Origin: a virus
Strand: one strand, 5' to 3'
IMG/VR virus record: IMGVR_UViG_3300025410_000098
Location: 1-20,758 of that record
DNA: 20,758 bases
Positions 1 through 9,149 of this stretch are shown in pieces. The stretch's first letter is position 1. Each line of letters starts with the position of its first letter. The notes below the pieces were generated by a model. The model saw nothing but the letters and a program-made list of their open reading frames with translations. It was not told where the DNA came from and ran no database searches. The translations under genes were made by a program, and so were the position numbers.

Positions 1-2195
1 ACATAGTATGTTGCATTTGTAGATGAAGTTGCTACGTTATCATAATATGACACGTTAGCAGTTGCCACTGTACCAGAAACTGATGTTGCTGCCAAAGTAC
101 CAATCAACGTAGTTGCATTAACTGTGTTAGCAAATAAAATGTTGACCCCGCTGATGTTACCGTTTGAGCCAGCAGTGGTCAAGTTACCAACTGTTGCATT
201 ACCAGTTAGTGTTACTGTTGCACCGTTGAATGCTGTGGCTGCGTTACCAATCGTAGCTGCGTAGACGTTGGTTGCATTGGCTGTTGTAAAGTAACCCAAG
301 TTTGGAGTTACGTTACCGATTACGCCTTGGAAGCTAGCACCTGTTGCAGTGTTCAAACTGGTTGAACCACTTACAGTCAGACCAGTTAATGTACCAGTGC
401 TTGTAATATTTGGTTGAGCTGCTGTACTTAATGTTCCAGTTAATACTGCACCAGCATTACCAATAGTAGCAGCCTGTAATGTAGTAGCATTAGCAGTTGT
501 AAAGAATGCAGTTGTTGGGGTTATGTTACCAATAACACCCTGAAAGCTACCTGCAGTCATGGTCGTAAATGCGCCAGTACCAGGAGTTACGTTACCAATT
601 GCCACTGCTTGCAATCCACCGACTGATTCAGTATTTGCTGTGACTGTTGTAAAAGTAGCTGCCGATGGGGTTACGTTACCAATAACACCTTGGAAACTAG
701 CACCAGTTACTGTAGTGAATGCACCAGTGTTAGGGGCAGCGTTACCAATCGGAGTATTTTGAACACCGCCACCAATGTAGGCCGCGCCGGTGATGCCTGC
801 TCCGCCCAATACTTGTAAAGCCCCGCTTGTTGTGCTTGTGCTTGCAGTGCCGCTGTTGGCCTGTAAAGTACCAGCAACAACTTCACTACCGCTTAACTGA
901 GTAATAGTAGTGTTCAAATATGTTAATATACCGTCAACTTCTAAGTTGCCAGTGACTTTTACGTTGCCACCAACAAACAAGTTGGCCTGTGTACTGATAC
1001 CACCAGTAACTTGCAGAGCACCAGTTGTTACACTAGTTGCTTGAGTACTGTTTGTTAATTGAGTGACTCCGCTGGCTGATAATGTAGTAAATGCCGCTGT
1101 GCCAGGAGTTACGTTACCAATTGCCACTGCTTGCAAACCACCAGTTGTAGCTGTAGTGAATACTGCTGTGCCAGGAGTTACGTTACCAATTGCCACTGCT
1201 TGCAATCCACCAGTTGTAGCTGTAGTAAACACAGCAGTACTAGGAGTTACGTTACCAATGATACCTTGAAAGCTAGCACCAGTTATTGTGTTTAGTGTGC
1301 TAGTACCACTGGAGTTTAATGTAGCAAATGTGCCAGTAGTACCGCTGAAAGCTGTTGCAGATAATGTACCTGTACTTGGGTTAACGTTTACTGTTGTAAC
1401 TGCACCAGTTACACTATTGCCGCTGGTTACGTTAGCAAATTCTAAGTAATATGTTTGATTGTTGCTCAGTGGGGTGATAACATCATAATATGCAACGTTG
1501 GCACTTTGAGCAGTAGTTGCACCACCAGTCAACGTACCAGTAAAGTTAGCAGCATAGACGTTACCATTGGTCAATACCAAGTTACCGTTTACACTGGTTA
1601 TGTTGCCTACTACGTTGATGTTTGCATAGTTAGTAATACCAAGAGTACCAGTATAGACAGCACCCATCGCATAAACAACGTTTGATACGTTGGCTGCGGC
1701 TGCTGGCACACTAGTATCAGCAAAGTTAATAATACCTGCCTGATAGTCAAAGAACCAGCTATCGTTGGCACCTGAACCCGCAACTGGTAGCTGTGTAAAG
1801 TTTGCTACGCTAGATGCACTAGCGCCCGGAGGACCTGCGTATAGTTTCAATTGATAACCAGAACCAAAGCTAGGAGGAATCCAGTTTGTAATACCTGTGT
1901 TCCAAGTTTCTTGGCTCACACTTTCACTCAATGCAGTTGCCTGTACTACTGCACTTGTGTTTGTGTTATATACTGAAACAATTGTACTGCCGTTGACTAC
2001 AGTGTTACTAGTTGGAGCAGATGCTGTGCTTGGGATATAATAGTCTTGCTGCCAAATATATTGACCTGGTGTTAATAATGGGCTAGCTATACTTTCGTTA
2101 AACGGATATTTTGCGGTAGATGTATCCGTTTTGGCTACACTATAACCAACCTTTTTATTTAAGTAGTCAACAATTTGCGTTTGTGATATTGCCAT
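1..2195 (-). CDS. Large tail-fibre-like virion protein, 3' end beyond window
   Basis: The frame is open from the ATG at 2195 to the left edge without a stop, giving about 731 N-terminal residues. The protein begins MAISQTQIVDYLNKKVGYSV and then becomes Thr/Ser/Asn/Gly/Val-rich with little Lys or Arg. It carries many copies of a motif like AIGNVTPGTAVFTT; two near-identical copies of a 23-residue unit (GGLQAVAIGNVTPG...) and a diverged third lie in tandem around 1103-1270. Another repeated element is a YYDxxTxxxxxxTYYLxF-type segment, seen near 1430-1500 and again at the left edge. Such repeats are common in fibre and other beta-rich surface proteins of environmental T4-like phages. The start follows the stop of the upstream gene by 15 nt with only a weak AAGAGA ribosome site, so it is probably cotranscribed with it. 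A structural or fibre role is well supported by composition and context. Whether it is the receptor-binding fibre is unknown, since the C-terminus is missing. Confidence 0.75.
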   Translation of the reverse strand, partial: MAISQTQIVDYLNKKVGYSVAKTDTSTAKYPFNESIASPLLTPGQYIWQQDYYIPSTASAPTSNTVVNGSTIVSVYNTNTSAVVQATALSESVSQETWNTGITNWIPPSFGSGYQLKLYAGPPGASASSVANFTQLPVAGSGANDSWFFDYQAGIINFADTSVPAAAANVSNVVYAMGAVYTGTLGITNYANINVVGNITSVNGNLVLTNGNVYAANFTGTLTGGATTAQSANVAYYDVITPLSNNQTYYLEFANVTSGNSVTGAVTTVNVNPSTGTLSATAFSGTTGTFATLNSSGTSTLNTITGASFQGIIGNVTPSTAVFTTATTGGLQAVAIGNVTPGTAVFTTATTGGLQAVAIGNVTPGTAAFTTLSASGVTQLTNSTQATSVTTGALQVTGGISTQANLFVGGNVKVTGNLEVDGILTYLNTTITQLSGSEVVAGTLQANSGTASTSTTSGALQVLGGAGITGAAYIGGGVQNTPIGNAAPNTGAFTTVTGASFQGVIGNVTPSAATFTTVTANTESVGGLQAVAIGNVTPGTGAFTTMTAGSFQGVIGNITPTTAFFTTANATTLQAATIGNAGAVLTGTLSTAAQPNITSTGTLTGLTVSGSTSLNTATGASFQGVIGNVTPNLGYFTTANATNVYAATIGNAATAFNGATVTLTGNATVGNLTTAGSNGNISGVNILFANTVNATTLIGTLAATSVSGTVATANVSYYDNVATSSTNATYY
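1103..1270 (-). repeat. Tandem 69-nt coding repeats (23-residue units)
   Basis: Three units begin at 1103, 1172 and 1241, exactly 69 nt (23 codons) apart. The first two differ at one base over about the first 55 nt; the third is conserved only in its first half and then turns into another version of the motif. Related copies lie at 581-620 in the same gene and at 4811-4850 in the neighbouring 1046-residue gene, the latter with about three differences in 40 nt. Identity at DNA level, beyond what the protein motif needs, suggests recent duplication or recombination. Confidence 0.85.
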
Positions 2196-2210
2196 TTTAT
2201 ATTTCTCTTA

Positions 2211-5200
2211 TTATGTAGCGATGCTTAATGCAGTCAACGATTGTCCGCTAGTCAGTTTAACTCTGACATAGATTTCATTACTCTTATTACCAGCACTTGA
2301 TGTATTTACAGATCCTAGTGTTACTTGGACGCTGTATGATCCGTTTGAGTTCAGTGTTGCGTTACCACCAACAGCACAGCCGTTAGTACCGTTACCGCCA
2401 GTACCTGTACCTGGAACACCAGCACCACCATAAGCAGAAGCACAGTTTAACCATCCGTTGGTTGGACTTGCTGGAGTATCTGTTACACCTGGACAAGCCA
2501 TCCACAAGCCAGCCAATGTGCCTGTATAGTTGATGTGGAATGTAGACAAAGCTGCCAATGAAAACTTGAATGTGTAATATTGGCTACTGCTACGACCCGA
2601 ACTTAAGTTTGGTCCTACTGGATAATAACCACTTGAGTAGTTTGTAATATCATATTGTAGTTTTGCAGCCACCACTGTTGCGTCTGTTGACAACAATGTA
2701 CTAGACGAACTGTTAAATGCACTTTCGCTACCAGTGTAAGCAGGAGTATCTGCCGCAGTTCCGCCGTCTGGGTTGACAATACGGAATGTACTTGGCGCAC
2801 CACTCAATGTGTTGGTCATTGCAGTTTCTTCAATCTGCGTAGTCGTACCTGTCTTATACAAAATAATGTTTCCTGGGGCAAATGCTCCGCTGCTAGTAGT
2901 TGCATATGGAGTTGAAACACTTACTGCTGGTCCAAGTGTTGAAGCTGCACTACCAAATCCTGTTGTTACGTTTGACGTAGTTGAGAATGAATAGGGTGAT
3001 GCATTATTGCGTGTCAGCGGAAGAGGAACACCCACCTGCGCTAGTGTTCTGTTGGCCGGAGCTAGTAGAGCCCCACCCGATCCAGTTGATGAGAAGAAGT
3101 TAGCACTAGTGCTTGACCAAGCTGAATAATACAAGTCACCGCTCAAGTTCTGCACAGTACCAGATAGAGTAAAGCCAGCACTGCTGTTCAAGTGAGGGAT
3201 AGTACTTGAATATGTAACTGTGTTACTACTCAATACCATGCTTGTTGCACTGAAAGCAGGGGAGCTAGGAGCACTTGCGTCATAGTACCAAGTAATTGTG
3301 TTTGTGCTTGCACCGTCACCAGTATAGTACAAGTTAGTTCTGTTCCAGCCACTAGAGATACCAGTCAGACTGCTAGAAACACTGAAAATATACCAGAACC
3401 CAGCTGGCACACTGCTTGATACTACGTGATAATCTTCTGCCGCAGAAATTGTTATTTGTCCATATGATCCGTTGTCTGCGCTTGAAGCAGTAGAACTAAA
3501 ATTATGATAACTGTTTGATGGAATAGAGCCATTGACAAACAACTGAATATTGCCGCCACTGGCAGTTGTACCGTTGTTTGATATTGTATTAAGACCAAAT
3601 GTACTTACTCTGGTAGAAGTTGAAACTAAAGTACCAGCACTTACTGCCAAGTTACCCCAACCACTGTTGTCTACCTGAGACCAACCACTTGTCATATAAC
3701 CCGAGTACTCGCCTGTACTTGTAGTCAGAGTGCTTGTTGGGAAACTTGATGGAGCGCTTGGTACTAGCTTACCTAAAATTGCGTTCAATTGAGCCACAGC
3801 ATCTGTTATATCAGTGCTACTAGTCAATGATACAGCGTTACTTACTAACTGTCCTGCTGTGTTAGCGCCAAGCTGAATACTATTACCCAGCAATGATGCG
3901 AAGCTCAAGTTACCCGCACCGTCAGTAACGATAGTATAGCCACTAGAGCCACCAGTGATCTGTACGTTGCTGATACTACCTAGACCAATCTTACCAGTGT
4001 TGCTACTAATTGCATTACCGTAAATAGTCAAGCTACCAACACCAGAGTTAGCGACAATGTTACCAGTAGTGTTTACTGTAGTGAATACTGCTGTGCTCGG
4101 AGTTGTACTACCAATTGGGGTAGCCTGAATGCTACCAGCGTATAATGAACCCTGAATACCAACACCACCTGCAATCTGCAATGCACCTGATGTAGTGTTT
4201 GTGGCTGCTGTAGTAGATTTAACTACGAAAGCGTTACCGTTGGCCTTGATACGACCGTATTCATAGACATTACTAATGTCTGTACCGTTTGTAGCAAATA
4301 TGATATCGTTATGAACAGATGCTAGTAATAGATTACCGCCACCAGTATTTGTATTACCATGAATATACAAATATCCGTCATTTGGACCTTGTGTTGCTGT
4401 GGGAGTGAAACCACTTGAGTTAATACCAAAGTCAATATATGTATCAACTGCTGTACCGTTGTCCGCAGTGGCCACATAGTCTGTACTTGCGTTCGAACCG
4501 CTGCTGATGTTTTGATGGTTAAGCTGTGCGTATCCGTTGAAGTTTGTACTGTTTTGTATTACTGTTTGTGGTTGATATACGTACCCACTATTGATACCAG
4601 CATACACTGCACCAAAGCCACTGGCATTACCAAAAAACTGAGCGCTGTTACCAGTAATAGTGCTTACTGCATTAGGAGTAAAGTTAATGTTACCAGCGAC
4701 CCACAAGTTACCAGCAATGTAAGTGCCGCCCGCAACTTGTAATGCCCCAGATCCAATGCCTGTTGTTGCTGTAGTTGCTGTAATGTTTGCTGTTGTGAAT
4801 ACTGCTGTACCAGGAGTAGCGTTACCAATTGCAACTGCTTGCAACCCACCCACTGTGGCAGTGTTTAAAGTTGTTGGGCCAGTTACGACCAATGTACCAG
4901 TTGTTTCGCTGACTGATACCAAGTTACCGACTTTGACGTTAGCAAACCCACTGCTGGTTAAACTTGTAGCATTTGTCGCAGTACTAGTTGTAGCAATAGC
5001 TTCAAAGGCCTGATCGTTTTCGACCCAAACCCAAGCAGTGTTGACTGAACCGTATGGGGCTAATGGTGTCAAGTTACGATTGATCAACATACCAATGTCG
5101 TAACCGCTCAGAGAGCCACCGTATCCGTTGTTGAAAGTAACGATTGGGTCGTTGATGTACGTGTTAGTAGCGTTAATGGTTGCAGCATTACCAGTATTCG

Positions 5201-5351
5201 CCAAGAACAAGTTACCGTTGATTGTGACGTTGCTGTTAAGCGTTAGTGATGACGCAAATAAGTTACCTGTCAAAGATCCAGATTGCAACTTCGCATAGGC
5301 TACGATGGTACTATCTGTGATCTGATTATTCTGAATACGGGTTATAGACAT
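2211..5351 (-). CDS. Fibre-like virion structural protein, 1046 residues
   Basis: This is a long Thr/Ser/Asn/Gly-rich protein with very few charged residues, typical of beta-structured phage fibres. The N-terminal third has an INDPIVTFNNGYGG-like segment resembling part of the 190-residue protein at 7690-8262, and AIGNATPGTAVFTT-type repeats shared with the gene to its left. A middle segment (about nt 3760-3975) containing VSNAVSLTSSTDITDAVAQL resembles residues about 80-155 of the 497-residue protein at 5433-6926. The C-terminal half is unique in the window, ending in a Gly-rich stretch and a beta-like domain. A late-promoter variant AATAAATA at 5392-5385 and an AGGAAG ribosome site precede the ATG. 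It probably starts a transcription unit that includes the next gene. The exact role (long fibre, whisker or baseplate-attached fibre) cannot be told. Confidence 0.75.
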   Translation of the reverse strand: MSITRIQNNQITDSTIVAYAKLQSGSLTGNLFASSLTLNSNVTINGNLFLANTGNAATINATNTYINDPIVTFNNGYGGSLSGYDIGMLINRNLTPLAPYGSVNTAWVWVENDQAFEAIATTSTATNATSLTSSGFANVKVGNLVSVSETTGTLVVTGPTTLNTATVGGLQAVAIGNATPGTAVFTTANITATTATTGIGSGALQVAGGTYIAGNLWVAGNINFTPNAVSTITGNSAQFFGNASGFGAVYAGINSGYVYQPQTVIQNSTNFNGYAQLNHQNISSGSNASTDYVATADNGTAVDTYIDFGINSSGFTPTATQGPNDGYLYIHGNTNTGGGNLLLASVHNDIIFATNGTDISNVYEYGRIKANGNAFVVKSTTAATNTTSGALQIAGGVGIQGSLYAGSIQATPIGSTTPSTAVFTTVNTTGNIVANSGVGSLTIYGNAISSNTGKIGLGSISNVQITGGSSGYTIVTDGAGNLSFASLLGNSIQLGANTAGQLVSNAVSLTSSTDITDAVAQLNAILGKLVPSAPSSFPTSTLTTSTGEYSGYMTSGWSQVDNSGWGNLAVSAGTLVSTSTRVSTFGLNTISNNGTTASGGNIQLFVNGSIPSNSYHNFSSTASSADNGSYGQITISAAEDYHVVSSSVPAGFWYIFSVSSSLTGISSGWNRTNLYYTGDGASTNTITWYYDASAPSSPAFSATSMVLSSNTVTYSSTIPHLNSSAGFTLSGTVQNLSGDLYYSAWSSTSANFFSSTGSGGALLAPANRTLAQVGVPLPLTRNNASPYSFSTTSNVTTGFGSAASTLGPAVSVSTPYATTSSGAFAPGNIILYKTGTTTQIEETAMTNTLSGAPSTFRIVNPDGGTAADTPAYTGSESAFNSSSSTLLSTDATVVAAKLQYDITNYSSGYYPVGPNLSSGRSSSQYYTFKFSLAALSTFHINYTGTLAGLWMACPGVTDTPASPTNGWLNCASAYGGAGVPGTGTGGNGTNGCAVGGNATLNSNGSYSVQVTLGSVNTSSAGNKSNEIYVRVKLTSGQSLTALSIAT

Positions 5352-5384
5352 TTAATCTTCCTGAGTTTTCGTCTTCTGTTCTTG

Positions 5385-5392
5385 TATTTATT
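5385..5392 (-). promoter_or_regulatory. Late promoter box AATAAATA
   Basis: On the minus strand AATAAATA differs by one base from the T4 late consensus TATAAATA. It lies 33 nt from the ATG of the 1046-residue gene, the same spacing as at four other promoters here. It sits in the 81-nt gap between that gene and the one upstream. Confidence 0.65.
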
Positions 5393-5432
5393 AATCCCGT
5401 GGTAGTACAGCCCTCGAACTAACTGTCTGAGA

Positions 5433-6926
5433 TTAGATATTAAAGTAAGTTCTTTGGATTCTGAGTTGATTTGAACTTGTAGTGCTTTTTGCAATAAAGT
5501 TCACTGTACTACCCGAGGCATTCGCATAAAAAGTCAAGTAGTTTGAGCCAGTATTGACGTTACCCAACGTACCAATACTCACAGTTCCGCCAAATTGAGT
5601 CAACAATACTGTTGACATAGAAGCATCGACTCCGTTACTGCTGGATACTACGTATTCTACGCTTCTGTATACACTAGAACTGAAACTGTCCACGATTACA
5701 TTAGAAGTCCCAACTACCACGTTGGCCACGTCTACTATTTCATAGTCTAAGGTAGTTGTTCCAGCGCTGGCAATGAAACGAACGTCAATGATATCAGTTG
5801 TTCTTGGAACTTCTGCAAATACCAGTGTTGTACCTGAGACAGTGTATGCTACTCCGGGTAGCTGCATTGTACCGTTGATGCTGACCATCAAGCCAGCTGC
5901 GGTACTTGCCTGACTTAGAATATAGCTGTTGCTGATTCCATCAGGAGTAATTTGTTGATCGGTAATTTGGTTATTGAACGGAATCCAACTTGTACCATTA
6001 TAGTATTCGATTGTTGCTATGTCAGAGTTGTATCTGAAATATCCAGCAATACCGTTTGGTCGTGTGCTAGTACTACCGCTGGGCAATTTGACTGCTGTGT
6101 TGTTTGTGAACACTACGACGTTGGTCTGATACGGGGTAATTGTATCTGCTATGATATTACCAACAAAATCTGCACCTGATGTTACGTTACCAGTCACAGT
6201 TAGATTGCTCAGTGTGCCCACGCTGGTTATATAAGGCTGCGCTGCTGTGATCAAGTTTCCGCTGATGTTTGCAAAAGTTGCATTAGTACCATTGACGTTA
6301 CCAGAGATAGTACCAGAGAAATTACCTGCAAAGTTGCCAGAGAATGTGTTGGCTGTCACAACGTTGGCTGTGATGTTACCACTGTAAACTGTAAGATAAG
6401 ATGCAGCATTTGCATTTGAATATTTTGCAGACTGTAGCGTGGTGACGTTTGCAGTGACGTTGCCTAAATTTTGATTTATCAGAGCAATACTATCTGCGAT
6501 GGTATACTGAGAACTAATGCTCACAGCATTGCTTAGACTGCCCTGTGTGGGTGTGCCCAATGTTATGCCGTTGCCAGTGAATCCCTCAAGCATGGCAACT
6601 GTGTTCAGTGTGCCAAACGTGATGTTGCCAAATCCGTCTGTGTACATAACAGAGTTTGCTGTACCACCGCTGATCGTCAGATTGCTGACGTTGCCCAGAT
6701 TTAGTTTGTAACCATTGTCAGTGGTAATTGTGTTGCCCTTGATGTACAGATTACCCAAGTGAGCGTTGCCGCCGATATCAAGAGCGTAAGATGGAGTAGT
6801 AGTATTGATACCAACGTAACGATTGTTTACGTCCCAATACATCAGATTTGCATCTAGGGCGATGTTGACCCCTTGGCGTTCCAAGTTGGGTTGTAACATT
6901 GGCCCATTAATGCGTCCTAACGACAT
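5433..6926 (-). CDS. Fibre-like virion structural protein, 497 residues
   Basis: The protein opens MSLGRINGPMLQPNLERQGV and continues with a GINTTTPSYALDIGGN-like motif (residues 39-54), a start I associate with structural proteins of marine T4-like phages. A middle part rich in GN, GNI and GNV turns (about 155-260) looks beta-helical. Residues about 277-386, from VKLPSGSTSTRPNGIAGYFR onward, contain an EYYNGTSWIPF element and a YTVSGTTLVFAEVP element. Both are shared in the same order with the 142-residue protein just upstream, so the two carry a homologous domain. Ribosome site AAGGAG lies 4 nt before the ATG; the gap to the upstream gene is 8 nt, so they are cotranscribed. It is likely a virion surface or fibre component; the precise place is not known. 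Confidence 0.75.
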   Translation of the reverse strand: MSLGRINGPMLQPNLERQGVNIALDANLMYWDVNNRYVGINTTTPSYALDIGGNAHLGNLYIKGNTITTDNGYKLNLGNVSNLTISGGTANSVMYTDGFGNITFGTLNTVAMLEGFTGNGITLGTPTQGSLSNAVSISSQYTIADSIALINQNLGNVTANVTTLQSAKYSNANAASYLTVYSGNITANVVTANTFSGNFAGNFSGTISGNVNGTNATFANISGNLITAAQPYITSVGTLSNLTVTGNVTSGADFVGNIIADTITPYQTNVVVFTNNTAVKLPSGSTSTRPNGIAGYFRYNSDIATIEYYNGTSWIPFNNQITDQQITPDGISNSYILSQASTAAGLMVSINGTMQLPGVAYTVSGTTLVFAEVPRTTDIIDVRFIASAGTTTLDYEIVDVANVVVGTSNVIVDSFSSSVYRSVEYVVSSSNGVDASMSTVLLTQFGGTVSIGTLGNVNTGSNYLTFYANASGSTVNFIAKSTTSSNQLRIQRTYFNI

Positions 6927-6934
6927 ATTGCTCC

Positions 6935-7363
6935 TTATGCAGGCACGTTAGTGCTGTTGATATTGTGAATCACAATAATTGTCGTTGGGTTAACTGTGCC
7001 CAATGGGGGCGCTGTAGTAAAACTTAGGCCATATCCACTGACTGTGTAGTGTGTTGTTGGCTGCTGATATACGCCACCCACAAACACTGCCACTGCTGTT
7101 GGATCAGTTTCTTGTTGACTCATGGTAAAGTTAATGGTCATACCATCGCCAGGACCCAACGTATCTACTACGATTTGTACGCTACCGATCTTGGCAATCT
7201 GACTCCACGCACCGTTGTAGAAAAACTCAATACGATTGGTTGCCTGATTGAAACGAATCAGTCCGTTGGTTGGTACATCACCATAAGCACTACTAGGCAC
7301 AATGGGCAATTTAGCTGCTTGTGCATTGTATGCCAGGTCAGGATTTTTAAGAAATCTTGCCAT
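6935..7363 (-). CDS. Small virion structural protein sharing a domain with the 497-residue protein
   Basis: This 142-residue protein starts MARFLKNPDLAYNAQAAKLP. Residues about 20-135 contain a GLIRFNQATNRIEFFYNGAW element and a YTVSGYGLSFTTAPP element, matching residues 277-386 of the next gene's product in order and spacing. It may be a stand-alone version of that domain, acting as a connector or decoration. Its ATG lies 2 nt after the stop of the upstream 103-residue gene, and its AGGA ribosome site sits inside that gene's last codons, which implies translational coupling. Structural assignment is by context and domain sharing; no enzyme motif is visible. Confidence 0.7.
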   Translation of the reverse strand: MARFLKNPDLAYNAQAAKLPIVPSSAYGDVPTNGLIRFNQATNRIEFFYNGAWSQIAKIGSVQIVVDTLGPGDGMTINFTMSQQETDPTAVAVFVGGVYQQPTTHYTVSGYGLSFTTAPPLGTVNPTTIIVIHNINSTNVPA

Positions 7364-7365
7364 TA

Positions 7366-7677
7366 TTAGAATCCTAGTGAACTTACTGTTGCTGTTACTG
7401 CACTACCTGCACTTACGTTGGCATAAATTGTATCACCGTTGGCTAACAAGAATTTTTCTTGATAGATAATCAAGGTGTTGTATGCACCAATAGTAACGTT
7501 ACCATAAATCACTGTTGTACTGTTGGCCACGTTACCAGTGCTAGGAGCTACATAAACGTTTGCCTGCACACTGCTGCCAGTATAGTTACATAAATGGATA
7601 GTAGTGATAGCGTTGTTGCCCGAGCTTACAAAGATTGGACTTGCTGTTGTTGTTAATGCTGTGTTTTGAATTGCCAT
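7366..7677 (-). CDS. Small virion protein, 103 residues, function unknown
   Basis: The sequence (MAIQNTALTTTASPIFVSSG at the start, ending VTATVSSLGF) reads as one compact beta-sandwich-like domain. Alternating hydrophobic strands include TIHLCNYTGSSVQANVYV and TLIIYQEKFLLANGDTIYAN. Small proteins of this type are common beside fibre genes in marine myophages. Without a search I cannot say whether it is a decoration, tail-completion or fibre-linked protein. It sits 12 nt after the preceding gene and 2 nt before the next, in one operon. The ribosome site is weak (GGA, 9 nt from the ATG). Confidence 0.65.
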   Translation of the reverse strand: MAIQNTALTTTASPIFVSSGNNAITTIHLCNYTGSSVQANVYVAPSTGNVANSTTVIYGNVTIGAYNTLIIYQEKFLLANGDTIYANVSAGSAVTATVSSLGF

Positions 7678-7689
7678 TTTGTTATTCCA

Positions 7690-8262
7690 TTATCCAAAAA
7701 TAATACTGTAGACAATGCTTTTAGTCTTAGACATTAGCTCTACGTTTGCGTATGTTGAGTTAGTTACAGTAACGCCAGTGCCTCCTGCGCCCGGTGCGCT
7801 CACGCTCCAAAGCTGAACCCCGCTGACGTTACTGTAAATTGAGTGATTATAAATGTTTAAATTACCACCGAGAACTGGACTTGTGTCTTGAGATACACTA
7901 GACAACAATACCCCAGTGCCAGTCTGTGTAGCAATATTTGCAGTAGTATAGCTACCGTTGACTACTTCACTGATTTGCCAAGCACCCAGTGTCTCATTCC
8001 AAGTAATTGCAGCATTTGATTGACCACTTGTGCCACGACTTACTACAATACTTGCACCTGCAGGATTGGGGCTAGTTACCCCAGCGTTCAACGTAATAAT
8101 GTGATCATTGATAGAAGTGTTGTTTGATGTGTAGCTCTGAGTGTTTCCAGAAACCCAAAGATTACCTTCAATATAAACATTACCACTATTGATGATAACT
8201 TTATCACCAGTGTTCACACTCTGAATGGTATAATCACCGCTAATTCTTTTAAATGTAGACAT
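7690..8262 (-). CDS. Fibre-like virion structural protein, 190 residues
   Basis: After MSTFKRISGDYTIQSVNTGD comes a turn-rich segment (GNVYIEGNLWVSGN) and then an INDHIITLNAG motif followed by a SIVVSRG...AAITWNETLGAWQIS region. The INDxIxTxN element is shared with the 1046-residue protein. The RG...ITWNE...W pattern is one I associate with structural proteins of T4-like marine phages. The gene is the first of a five-gene fibre-like run, preceded by a late-promoter variant and the terminator of the upstream gene, so it probably begins a transcription unit. The ribosome site before the ATG is weak. Confidence 0.7.
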   Translation of the reverse strand: MSTFKRISGDYTIQSVNTGDKVIINSGNVYIEGNLWVSGNTQSYTSNNTSINDHIITLNAGVTSPNPAGASIVVSRGTSGQSNAAITWNETLGAWQISEVVNGSYTTANIATQTGTGVLLSSVSQDTSPVLGGNLNIYNHSIYSNVSGVQLWSVSAPGAGGTGVTVTNSTYANVELMSKTKSIVYSIIFG

Positions 8263-8286
8263 TCTACTTTCTGCCCTGTTATATAC

Positions 8287-8294
8287 TATTTAGC
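8287..8294 (-). promoter_or_regulatory. Probable late promoter box GCTAAATA
   Basis: On the minus strand GCTAAATA matches six of eight bases of TATAAATA and keeps the TAAATA core. It lies between the terminator of the upstream gene and the ATG at 8262, 24 nt from the latter. Weak by sequence, supported by position. Confidence 0.45.
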
Positions 8295-8317
8295 TTACAG
8301 ACAAAGTTAAAATCCAT

Positions 8318-8346
8318 AAAAAAATGGTCCCCGAAGAGACCATTTT
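8318..8346 (-). terminator. Intrinsic terminator with UUCG loop
   Basis: Read on the minus strand, AAAATGGTCTC and GGGACCATTTT form an 11-bp stem with one G-U pair around a TTCG tetraloop, followed by a T run. The wobble pair works only in the minus-strand RNA, which fixes the orientation. It ends the unit of the 245-residue protein. A second small hairpin (8357-8372, TTGA loop on the minus strand) sits between it and the gene. Confidence 0.9.
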
Positions 8347-8380
8347 AACTTGTCGTGCTATATCAATATAGCTTATTGTT

Positions 8381-9118
8381 TTAGTTGCTTTGAACTTTTA
8401 CAAAAGTTGCGTTAGGACCTGCACTTGAGTTTAATACATAACGATACTTGGTAGGGTTGTAACCACTTGTGTAGTAAGTCACTGTACCATTTGTACTGTC
8501 CATTTGACCATCACTTGTGAAGTCATAGACAAACTTGTTAGTGATACGACTTGCATATGTGCTAGTTGTAACACCAGTTACGCTGCTTTGTGCACCAACG
8601 TTACCGTTTGTAGCAATAGTTACGTTACTTGTACTGTTGATTGCAGTAACACGTGCAACACCTGCGTTACCAGCGAAACCGATGATGTAATCACCGACAC
8701 GTGGAGTAGCATAAATGCCAGTTGGAGTAGAACCCCAAGTGACGTAAGTGCTTGTTGCGCCACCAGCTACGTTGGCTGCTGCTACAGAAGCTGTACCAGT
8801 GTTCAATGTAATCAAGATGTTCATTTGACCAGCTGTCAAGTTTGGACTGTTTACCAATGTGCAATCACCTGTACGTGTACCGTCAGTGACGCGGAACTTG
8901 TGAGCACCTTTTTGTGCAACAATACTACCAGTAGTAGATGAACCACCAGTCAAGTAGACCTGAGGTTGAATCTGTAGACCAGTATCGCTTGTCAATCCGC
9001 CTACGCCGCCAACGTGATAACCGTTGACCAATGTTGGGCTTACAAAACGATCACCTTCTGGTTGTGGATATGTGACGCTAGTTTGTGTTGTCTGATTTGC
9101 TATTTTTAGTTTTGCCAT
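8381..9118 (-). CDS. Virion structural protein, 245 residues, possibly head decoration
   Basis: This is a Thr/Ser/Val/Gly-rich protein starting MAKLKIANQTTQTSVTYPQP, with a GAHKFRVTDGTRTGDCTLVN element around residues 70-90 that I associate with structural proteins of T4-like marine phages. It has no transmembrane or enzyme motif. It forms its own transcription unit: a perfect late promoter at 9190-9183, a 5' leader hairpin (9150-9165), a strong AAGGAG ribosome site 6 nt before the ATG, and an intrinsic terminator at 8318-8346. The position two genes after the major capsid gene and the isolated strong signals fit an abundant protein made late, such as a decoration or tail protein. That reading is inference. 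Confidence 0.7.
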   Translation of the reverse strand: MAKLKIANQTTQTSVTYPQPEGDRFVSPTLVNGYHVGGVGGLTSDTGLQIQPQVYLTGGSSTTGSIVAQKGAHKFRVTDGTRTGDCTLVNSPNLTAGQMNILITLNTGTASVAAANVAGGATSTYVTWGSTPTGIYATPRVGDYIIGFAGNAGVARVTAINSTSNVTIATNGNVGAQSSVTGVTTSTYASRITNKFVYDFTSDGQMDSTNGTVTYYTSGYNPTKYRYVLNSSAGPNATFVKVQSN

Positions 9119-9149
9119 TTTGTTCTCCTTGTTACGGTGTTCTAGACCG

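Noticed and set aside
1103-1270. Direct repeats resembling a short repeat array such as CRISPR.
   Set aside because: The period is exactly 23 codons, the units are in frame in one long coding region, and there are no unique spacers of even length or cas genes.
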